Positions 53,596-64,000 of a stretch of DNA of 64,000 nt are shown here, one piece after another. Source of the stretch: Sporolactobacillus sp. Y61. Lineage in GTDB: Bacteria > Bacillota > Bacilli > Bacillales > Sporolactobacillaceae. Position numbers and translations under genes: made by a program. The stretch spans positions 558,001-622,000 of the forward strand of contig NZ_CP159510.1 of the NCBI RefSeq assembly GCF_040529185.1, written 5' to 3'. Numbering within the stretch: the stretch's first letter is position 1; the number at the start of each line of letters is the position of its first letter. Under the pieces are notes generated by a model that saw only the letters and a program-made list of their open reading frames with translations, was not told where the DNA came from and made no database searches.

Positions 53596-54046
53596 AAGTA
53601 CACCTCTTTCCATTACCAACGATTTATTCTGAGGAAATTTGGATATGCAAAAATGATTATATTACAGTTAAAATAAAAAAAGACCTTCAATTGAAGGCTA
53701 CAATATAACAAATGTCTCGCACTGTTCAAAACATGAAATTAGAGGATATGGTTGTGAAGCGAAAAACAATCTTATGTGTCAGTAAAAGAAGTACTGAGTG
53801 GCTGGAATTAATTTAACTGTAGATGTCTATCAAACGTTTAGTCAACCACAGATTTCATGATAAAAAATTCTCTACTGCTCTATAATTAACGGAAATAGAC
53901 TGTTACGTAGTTGTCGAAAACTGCGAAACAGATGGAGAGGTGACTGAAGAATGGATTTTAAATTTTACAAAGTAGAAGTGCTTATTCCTGAAACCTTTAT
54001 CGTTCCACTTAGAAACCTACATTCCCGGAGATTTATACCAATAATC

Positions 54047-54087
54047 AAGCCTGATTCCTTATAAATCAAGGGAATCAGGCTTTTTTG
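54047..54087 (+). terminator. Terminator inside the left end of the IS
   Basis: AAGCCTGATTCC pairs with GGAATCAGGCTT (54047-54082), followed by TTTT. It stops transcripts entering from the interrupted gene. Confidence 0.88.
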
Positions 54088-54102
54088 CGCTTGCTTTTTT
54101 TA

Positions 54103-54134
54103 CCAAAACATGGTATAATTATACCATGTTTTGG
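54103..54134 (+). promoter_or_regulatory. Perfect 32-bp palindrome holding the transposase -10 region
   Basis: CCAAAACATGGTATAA followed by its exact reverse complement. The centre gives TATAAT on both strands. It sits 11 bases before the transposase start, so the promoter, a leader hairpin, or an autoregulatory operator are possible. Confidence 0.55.
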
Positions 54135-54144
54135 AGGGATGAAG

Positions 54145-55758
54145 ATGTCGCTGGTTCATTTGAAAAACAAGAAGAATGGTGTGACCTATGTATATGAATC
54201 CGTTGGATATTGGGACAAGGAGAAAAAACAGACACGAAACCATCGGAAATGTATTGGTAAACTGGATCCGAAAACTGGGAAACTGATTCCATCTAAAAAG
54301 TATACCGAAGGTCTGAAAGACCTTCTGAACCAGAAAAAGAAGAAACGGGGACCGGTTCCGTCAGTTACTTATCAGCGTCGTTTCTACGGGGCAACTTACC
54401 TGTTTGACGCCATCGGCGCCAAGCTTGGAATCACAGAAGATCTGGCGCGATGCTTTCCAAAGTCCTATCAGCAGATTCTTTCGCTGGCTTATTATCTGGT
54501 GCTGGAAGATCGCAATCCGATGAGTCGTTTTCCCCGCTGGGCGAAAACCCATGTGCATCCCTATGGTAAAAATATGCCCTCTCAGAGGAGCAGTGAACTG
54601 TTTGGCTCAATCACGGAAAATGCCAAACACCATTTCTTTATTCTCCAGAGCAAACGGCGTATCCATGAAGAGTATCTGGCTTATGACACCACCTCCGTTT
54701 CATCCTATTCCAAAGCACTGAAGCAAGTCCGCTACGGTAAGAATAAGGATCATGATCCGCTGCCGCAGATTAACCTGGCGCTCCTTTATGGAGAGACCTC
54801 CGGTCTGCCGGTGGCTTATCGTAAACTGCCGGGGAATATTTCTGATGTCAAAACCATACGGACACTGCTCGCTGATGTGGACTTTCTCAAACAGAAGAAA
54901 GTGAAAGTGGTCATGGACCGTGGCTTTTACAGTGAGAAGAATATTAATGCTTTTTATCAGGATCATGTCAAATTCTTGATGGGTGTCCGAGTGTCACTGA
55001 AATTCGTTCGTCAAAAGTTAAACGCTGTCCGTCAGAGCATGATTACCCGTGCTCATTATGCTTCCGACTGCAATCTCTATTATCAATCTTTCCTGACCGA
55101 CTGGGACTATACCGAGGTCAAAAAGCGATCCGGGCAAATCATCACTGGCAAGAAAAGGCTGTACCTTCATCTTTTCTATAATGACCAAAAGGCAACCGAC
55201 GATAAGATGGCGTTCAATAAACTGTTGGACCGTCTGGAAGAAGAGCTGCAGTCCGGCAGGAGAGAACCTGAACATGAAAAGCTATATTCACGTTACTACG
55301 AATGGAAGGAAACGCCCGTAAGGGGGCTCTCCCTGACGCCAAAAAACGAAGCCATAGCTAAAGCAGAAAGGGACTTTGGTTATTTCGCACTGATTTCTAA
55401 TGGAATCAAAGATCCCATTGAGGCACTGGAAGTTTATCGAACAAAGGATCTGATCGAGAAAGCCTTCGGTAATTTAAAGGAACGACTGAACCTGCGTCGG
55501 ACTTCTGTTTCCTCTGAGGAAAATCTGGAAGGCAAACTTTTCGTCCAGTTCATTGCCCTGTTCTATCTTTCGTACATAAAAAAGGCCATGAGCGATCATC
55601 ATCTGTTCAAACAGTACACCATTCAGGAACTTCTGGATGAACTGGACGTAATCGAACAGTACAGTCAACCCGGTGGTCACACCCATTTGGGTGAGTTGAC
55701 AAAGAAACAGACGAATCTTTATCAATACCTTGATGTGGATTCGCCTGCCTTGGTATAA
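54145..55758 (+). CDS. IS4-superfamily (IS1634-like) transposase
   Basis: A 537-residue DDE transposase. First Asp in YLAYDTTSVSSYS, second in VKVVMDRGFYSEKN, Glu in DLIEKAFGNLKERLNLRRTSVSSEENLEGKLFVQFIALFYLSYI. It differs strongly from the transposase at 44.7-46.4 kb, so this is a separate element type. The ATG at 54145 has GGAGG 7 bases upstream. Earlier in-frame starts lie in the palindrome and are unlikely. Confidence 0.9.
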   Translation: MSLVHLKNKKNGVTYVYESVGYWDKEKKQTRNHRKCIGKLDPKTGKLIPSKKYTEGLKDLLNQKKKKRGPVPSVTYQRRFYGATYLFDAIGAKLGITEDLARCFPKSYQQILSLAYYLVLEDRNPMSRFPRWAKTHVHPYGKNMPSQRSSELFGSITENAKHHFFILQSKRRIHEEYLAYDTTSVSSYSKALKQVRYGKNKDHDPLPQINLALLYGETSGLPVAYRKLPGNISDVKTIRTLLADVDFLKQKKVKVVMDRGFYSEKNINAFYQDHVKFLMGVRVSLKFVRQKLNAVRQSMITRAHYASDCNLYYQSFLTDWDYTEVKKRSGQIITGKKRLYLHLFYNDQKATDDKMAFNKLLDRLEEELQSGRREPEHEKLYSRYYEWKETPVRGLSLTPKNEAIAKAERDFGYFALISNGIKDPIEALEVYRTKDLIEKAFGNLKERLNLRRTSVSSEENLEGKLFVQFIALFYLSYIKKAMSDHHLFKQYTIQELLDELDVIEQYSQPGGHTHLGELTKKQTNLYQYLDVDSPALV

Positions 55759-56283
55759 TTTCACGGGAATTCAGGTTAGAAATAAATTGAATGAAGCTGG
55801 AGTTCTTACAGTTGGGAAGTATGACAATGTTATATCATATTCAAAAGTAAAGGGATATTGGCGACCATTAGAGGGGGCTAATCCATATGACGGCGTAATT
55901 GGTCAAATAACCTCGGGAACCGAGTGCAAAATGGAGTTTAGATGTCATCTTAAAGAAGTGGCTTTTGTTAAAAGTATAATCAAAGAAGTTCATCCATACG
56001 AAGAGCCAATCATTAATATAATTCCTTCGTTATGAGAAAAGATTATTTCACAGTCTAACGTCACTGCGCAACAGAACCTTTCAAGGTATCTATAAATAAA
56101 TTCCTTATCGGTGAGAAAATCTTTCGCAACAAAATGAATGAGCATATAAAAAAACACCTCTCACAGTTTCAGCGCTCACTATGGAAACTGGTCTTGGCAA
56201 TACCCTTTGGATCGGATCTATCCCTAACTACTTTACTAATAGCAAGCGATTTTAGAGGAAAAACCCTTATACACCGCGCTTTT

Positions 56284-56325
56284 AAGCTTCCAACTGGACT
56301 TGAACCAGCGACCCTTTCTTACCAT
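56284..56325 (-). repeat. Second 3'-half fragment of tRNA-Thr (GGT)
   Basis: About 40 bases (AAGCTTCCAACTGGACTTG, then AACCAGCGACCCTTTCTTACCAT) match the 3' half of the complete tRNA-Thr at 57142-57215 with two small differences. No 5' half. The stretch 56036-56283 before it holds nothing I can name. Confidence 0.65.
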
Positions 56326-56583
56326 AACTGCGCCGGTTGTTTTTGTTAATATGTTACAGTATGATAAAGCCCGATATAATAGGGCTTTTAATCTGTTTAG
56401 TTGGCTGTGGTTGATAAAAAACAGGCTTTTACGTTTGATTTTTGCCTCCGAATCTGCCCCGCTTTAAGCCCTCACTCGGCGGATCTGCTGGCTCTCCAAT
56501 TTTGGACAGTCAACTCGGCTCAAATTTGAGCGGTGCAGTCCCGCCCATTGCATCTTTTACACGTTACCGGGTATAATAAAGGC

Positions 56584-56745
56584 ACAGGGAACATAAAATA
56601 AAACCGCCAGTGCGTGAACACTGACGGAATGGCAACATCCGCACAGAGCGGAACGGCGCTTTTAATCAAAGAGATTCATACAGAAAATGATCCGCTTCAA
56701 TCAAAGCCACTGCGAATGGCATATGAAGCGGATCATTTCTTTTTA
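56584..56745 (+). ncRNA. Antisense RNA antitoxin for toxin copy G
   Basis: Promoter TTGCAT (56548-56553), 18 bases, TATAAT (56572-56577). Terminator stem GATCCGCTTCA / TGAAGCGGATC (56690-56734), the strongest of all copies, followed by ATTTCTTTTT. Confidence 0.63.
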
Positions 56746-56810
56746 TTTGACAGCATCAGCACCAGCACTGCAAAACTAATCATCAATGTTAATGCTTGAA
56801 ATACTGTCAT
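56733..56810 (-). CDS. Type I toxin, holin-like small hydrophobic peptide (copy G)
   Basis: 25 residues, MTVFQALTLMISFAVLVLM plus LSNKKK (G14A, D22N, R23K against copies B/E). GGGGGTGAAGCCG precedes the ATG; the upstream arm is GATGCCCTCT here, so the sequestering stem is weaker. -10 TATAAT at 56877-56882 (minus strand). It is an isolated copy between tRNA-Thr fragments. Confidence 0.68.
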   Translation of the reverse strand: MTVFQALTLMISFAVLVLMLSNKKK

Positions 56811-57141
56811 CGGCTTCACCCCCTTTCAGAGGGCATCACCGCATCCGCTCATATGCTTCATCTATTGCCTGTGTTGATTATAGCATGTCACCCCCAATTT
56901 GGGGGGCTAAATCAAATTTTGCGTTTATTCGAGACGTAGCCAGCATGTTCGACACGTTCAAAGAAAAAGAAAGCCATTAAAAGAAGCCGACAAGGGAATC
57001 ATCCTTACCGGCTGTTTTCATGCTTTTTTTCATATTATTTTTCAAATCTGCAGCCAAATCTGCCCCCAAACCCATTTTCACATAAAAACAGCGGGATACC
57101 GGGCACCCGATAAACCCCGCTGTTATCACGTTTTTTGTTTA

Positions 57142-57215
<74 letters not shown>

Positions 57216-57220
57216 ATTGG

Positions 57221-57292
57221 CTCCACAGGCAGGGTTCGAACCTGCGACCAATCGGTTAACAGCCGATTGCTCTACCGCTGAGCTACTGTGGA
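57221..57292 (-). tRNA. tRNA-Asn (GTT)
   Basis: Acceptor TCCACAG/CTGTGGA, anticodon stem-loop TCGGCTGTTAACCGA giving GTT, T-arm GCAGGTTCGAACCCTGC. CCA is encoded (57218-57220). It follows 5S rRNA in the rrn operon, the common place for tRNA-Asn and tRNA-Thr in Bacillales. Confidence 0.96.
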
Positions 57293-57420
57293 ACAATAAA
57301 TATGGACTATGTATATTATAATGAACCTTTCCTTACCATGGAAGTGGTCTCATTAATAAAAATCATATAAATATAAACAGGTCGCCATCATTTCTGATGG
57401 TTTCCTGTCATTTATCATTT

Positions 57421-57538
57421 GCCTGGCAGTGACCTACTCTCACAGGGGGGCAACCCCCCACTACCATCGGCACAGAAGAGCTTAACGACCGTGTTCGGGA
57501 TGGGAACGGGTGTGACCTCTTCGCTATGACCGCCAGAC
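57421..57538 (-). rRNA. rrf: 5S ribosomal RNA
   Basis: The ~117-base sequence begins TCTGGCGGTCATAGCGAAG, has the CCGAACACGG loop and GAGAGTAGGTCACTGCCAG at the end. It lies about 80 bases after the 23S gene, on the same strand. Confidence 0.95.
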
Positions 57539-57619
57539 TGAAAATCACCCGGGGTCGGGCGACCCCTCAAAACCGGTAACGAAAGATACAGCACGTCTTT
57601 TTTTTCTTTTGTCCGCTGA

Positions 57620-60555
<2,936 letters not shown>

Positions 60556-60729
60556 CCGACACAATCATTGATCATGTCCTGGACAAAATGGAATTCTTGA
60601 CGTGTTTTCTGTATCTTTCGTTATCCAGTTTTCAAGGATCGTCCCGCGTGCCCTGCGGCACGCCGGGTATTGAAGGAATGACTCCTTCAAAACCAAACAA
60701 AAGCGCAAACGTTTCGCTATCGATCGTTT

Positions 60730-62286
<1,557 letters not shown>

Positions 62287-62453
62287 AGTGTTGCTTCTTC
62301 CGGATCCCTTTCGGCATCCGGGTCAGTCTTTTTCGTTCATCAGATCCATAGCAAATTGAATTGATCAGGGGATAAACCCCTTAAATCACGCTTGGCTTTT
62401 GTTCAGTTTTCAAGGAACATTCTCTTCGTCGCTTATCTCAGGCGACCTAAATA

Positions 62454-62482
62454 ATTATACTTTGTTATCTTCATGTTGTCAA
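62454..62482 (-). promoter_or_regulatory. rRNA operon promoter P2
   Basis: Minus strand: TTGACA (62477-62482), 17 bases, TATAAT (62454-62459). Perfect sigma-A consensus. Confidence 0.92.
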
Positions 62483-62551
62483 CACCTTTTTTTAAAATCA
62501 GAATGTCGACGCATGCATTGACGCATACATTTCTGAAAGACAACAATGATG

Positions 62552-62579
62552 ATTATACCAGCTGATTCTTTTTTGTCAA
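62552..62579 (-). promoter_or_regulatory. rRNA operon promoter P1
   Basis: Minus strand: TTGACA (62574-62579), 16 bases, TATAAT (62552-62557), with A-rich sequence after the -35. It lies about 100 bases upstream of P2, the usual tandem rrn arrangement. Confidence 0.88.
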
Positions 62580-62702
62580 TCATTTATGCCCATTCTATAA
62601 TATTCCTTATTTTTCCACACCGTAAGCATCGCTGCACGTCCACATATTCAGGCAGGCCTGGACATAGAATGGTACAAACATCAGGAACGGGGTGGATAGC
62701 TC

Positions 62703-63455
62703 ATGTTATGGGTTGTGAACGGAAAGAAGCTGAAAAACCTGTTTTTCATTATTATCGCTGCCTTTTTTGCGGCTCTGATCCTGTTTGTCCAGAAACAGGA
62801 ATTGAGCGTATTCACGCCAGTTAAACAATCCGGTGCCCTGGCCAAAGTTGAAACGAAACAGAAACATCTGGCACTGACGTTTGACAGTAACTGGGGTGAC
62901 AGGCAGATCGGGCTGATTTTAAAAACATTGAAAGACGAGAACGTGAAAGCTACTTTTTTCTTCTCCGGTGAATGGGCGGAACGTCATCCTGAAATCATCA
63001 GAAAAGCCCTTAAAGACGGCCACGAGGTTGAATCGCACGGAATGAGACATGAAGATTACACGCAGCTTGATATTGAAAAAGTCAGGCGGGATATGCTTTT
63101 CTCCGGTGCAACACTCTATAAAACAGGTGGCACAAGACCCGTGATGATTCGCCCACCCTACGGAAAAATTAATGAGACTGTCTTACAGGCAGCAAAAAGT
63201 CTTAACCTGCAGCTTGTTCTCTGGAGTGTCAATCCCCAGGATGAGATGAATCCAGGCTATAAAGAGATTGTCCACAGCGTTCTGAAAGATGCCGGAAAAG
63301 GGGATATTATCCGGCTTCATGCTTCCGATTCAGCAAAACAGACCTATCGGGCATTGCCCTTCATTATTCGTGAACTGGAAAACAGAGGGTATACCTTTGT
63401 CACTGTTCAAACCCTGATGGCCGACGGGAAGTCCAGCCATCGGCTGCTTGACTGA
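62703..63455 (+). CDS. pdaB: Sporulation polysaccharide deacetylase PdaB
   Basis: A 250-residue protein with one N-terminal membrane anchor (about residues 9-30) and a NodB-fold carbohydrate esterase 4 domain. The first motif is altered to ALTFDSNWGD (TFDDGP in active enzymes), the metal motif is SHGMRHED, and RPPYGKINETVL is kept. PdaB (YbaN) is needed in Bacillus for stable spores. GGGGTGG precedes the ATG. It is next to rrn and gerD, as in Bacillus subtilis; kbaA, which lies between pdaB and gerD there, is missing. Confidence 0.93.
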   Translation: MLWVVNGKKLKNLFFIIIAAFFAALILFVQKQELSVFTPVKQSGALAKVETKQKHLALTFDSNWGDRQIGLILKTLKDENVKATFFFSGEWAERHPEIIRKALKDGHEVESHGMRHEDYTQLDIEKVRRDMLFSGATLYKTGGTRPVMIRPPYGKINETVLQAAKSLNLQLVLWSVNPQDEMNPGYKEIVHSVLKDAGKGDIIRLHASDSAKQTYRALPFIIRELENRGYTFVTVQTLMADGKSSHRLLD

Positions 63456-63460
63456 TTCGA

Positions 63461-64000
63461 TCACTCGGCGTTTTCCGCCTTTTCAGCCTGCTTCTGTAAC
63501 ACTTTTGTTATCGCATCTGACAGCTCCTTCTGAAACATGGGACCCGCGACCGTCTCCTGAAGGATCTTCTCCATTTGTTTACGAAATGGTTTGGTTTTCT
63601 GCAGTTCAAGATAGCCCTTCTGCAGTTCGGGATCCTTCAGAATGTCAATCATCATGCCCTGATAATCAGGATCCTTCATCATTTTTTTTAGCAGCTGTTC
63701 ATTCTCCTTTTCCATCGTCTTTGCCAGCTTCCGGGAAAAGTCGGGGTCTTCCAGGAGTTCCTGCCAGACTTTGTGTCCTTCATCTGTTGTCAGCGTCTCA
63801 ATAATGGTCTGTTTTACCGTCGTATCATTCATGACGACTGCAGATCTCAGTTCTTTGTCCTGCAACATTTCTTTCAGCGTGTCTCTGCCTTCATCGGTAC
63901 GCAGCATATCCAGTACCATCCGTTTGCTGTCTTTATAAGTGGACGTCTCTTCTCCGCATCCGGACAGGATGATAAGGATAATAGCTGAGAAGACAATCAC
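63461..64000 (-). CDS. gerD: Spore germination lipoprotein GerD (start at or beyond the window edge)
   Basis: About 179 residues are visible. A lipoprotein signal IILIILSGC begins the frame; the body is a helical rod typical of GerD with repeated acidic/Met-rich segments (KRMVLDMLRTDEGRDTLKEMLQD, MNDTTVKQTIIETLTTDEGHKVWQELL, MMKDPDYQGMMIDILKDPELQ). GerD gathers germinant receptors into a cluster in the inner spore membrane. The first visible codon is GTG; a few signal-peptide residues may lie outside. It converges with pdaB, stops six bases apart. Confidence 0.9.
   Translation of the reverse strand: MIVFSAIILIILSGCGEETSTYKDSKRMVLDMLRTDEGRDTLKEMLQDKELRSAVVMNDTTVKQTIIETLTTDEGHKVWQELLEDPDFSRKLAKTMEKENEQLLKKMMKDPDYQGMMIDILKDPELQKGYLELQKTKPFRKQMEKILQETVAGPMFQKELSDAITKVLQKQAEKAENAE

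Larger units (their letters stand above)
54016..55775 (+). mobile_element. IS4-superfamily element, complete, 1760 bp, inside the NIF3-like gene
   Basis: Ends are imperfect inverted repeats: left CCTACATTCCCGGAGA, right (read inward) CCTGAATTCCCGTGAA, with TTATACCAA continuing both. It is flanked by the 7-bp direct repeat TTAGAAA (54009-54015 and 55776-55782). One transposase gene fills it. A terminator hairpin just inside the left end shields it from outside transcripts. Confidence 0.87.
53951..56035 (+). pseudogene. NIF3/YqfO-like small protein gene, split by an IS
   Basis: The first piece, MDFKFYKVEVLIPETFIVPLRN, begins at an ATG with AGGTGA upstream. The second piece, after the IS, continues KLNEAGVLTVGKYDN and then GYWRPLEGANPYDGVIGQ, KMEFRCHLKEVAFVKSIIKEVHPYEEPIINIIP. 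Without the IS and one target copy, the two join in frame as a 105-residue protein with the CutA/PII-like fold found as stand-alone protein or as the middle domain of YqfO/NIF3 proteins. The HPYEEP motif is diagnostic. Its role is unknown. Confidence 0.82.

Overview
The window looks like chromosome of a spore-forming, low-to-mid G+C member of the Bacillales. Four things support this: a GerD-type germination lipoprotein and a PdaB-type sporulation deacetylase at the right edge, a Spo0E-type phosphatase, the sigW-rsiW-cdaA-cdaR-glmM-glmS order known from Bacillus, and the rrn/tRNA neighbourhood. A catabolite-controlled lactate permease would suit a lactic-acid-producing relative such as Sporolactobacillus, but that is inference. 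No species can be named from the sequence alone.

1-13.9 kb: an aldo/keto reductase tail, a VIT-family metal transporter behind a Fur-like box, a two-component system, a DUF2231 membrane protein, an AGE-family sugar epimerase convergent with a short-chain dehydrogenase, and a seven-gene arsenic operon on the minus strand (arsR-arsC-arsD-arsA-HesB-like-arsB-arsM). arsD and arsA each carry a one-base deletion in a short homopolymer.

14-23 kb: envelope-stress and cell-wall-precursor block on the minus strand. SigW has a textbook autoregulatory promoter, and RsiW is short. They are followed by cdaA (c-di-AMP synthesis), cdaR, glmM and glmS, with a glmS ribozyme in the glmS leader. An IS4-like element with a 9-bp target duplication sits exactly after the cdaR stop codon, between cdaR and glmM. 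A 50-residue Spo0E-like protein lies beside sigW.

23-31 kb: a type I restriction-modification operon (single-TRD HsdS-like gene, hsdR, full hsdS, hsdM) followed upstream by an eight-gene tRNA cluster. 31-40.7 kb: chromosomal genes (VanY/LdcB carboxypeptidase lipoprotein, AAC(3)-type acetyltransferase, universal stress protein, EamA exporter, radical SAM/SPASM protein overlapping a coproporphyrinogen/protoporphyrinogen oxidase, VanZ-like protein, lactate permease with a cre site).

40.7-57 kb: an accessory region dominated by one repeated small module. It encodes a 25-26 residue holin-like hydrophobic peptide whose ribosome-binding site can be folded into a hairpin, and a convergent antisense RNA with its own TTGCAT-N18-TATAAT promoter and terminator, i.e. 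a type I toxin-antitoxin design. Six intact copies and two relics are present (one relic at 0.7 kb). Two copies form a direct tandem, three form another tandem in the opposite orientation, and one is alone. Between them are several IS elements with readable target duplications (an IS1634-like element splitting tnpB, and an IS4-superfamily element splitting a NIF3-like gene), an IS1182-like transposase, an IS30 remnant, gdhA, a DUF2935 gene, and 3'-end fragments of tRNA-Thr that look like old attachment sites.

57-64 kb: tRNA-Thr, tRNA-Asn, 5S, 23S and 16S rRNA (one rrn operon on the minus strand with two strong promoters), then pdaB and gerD.
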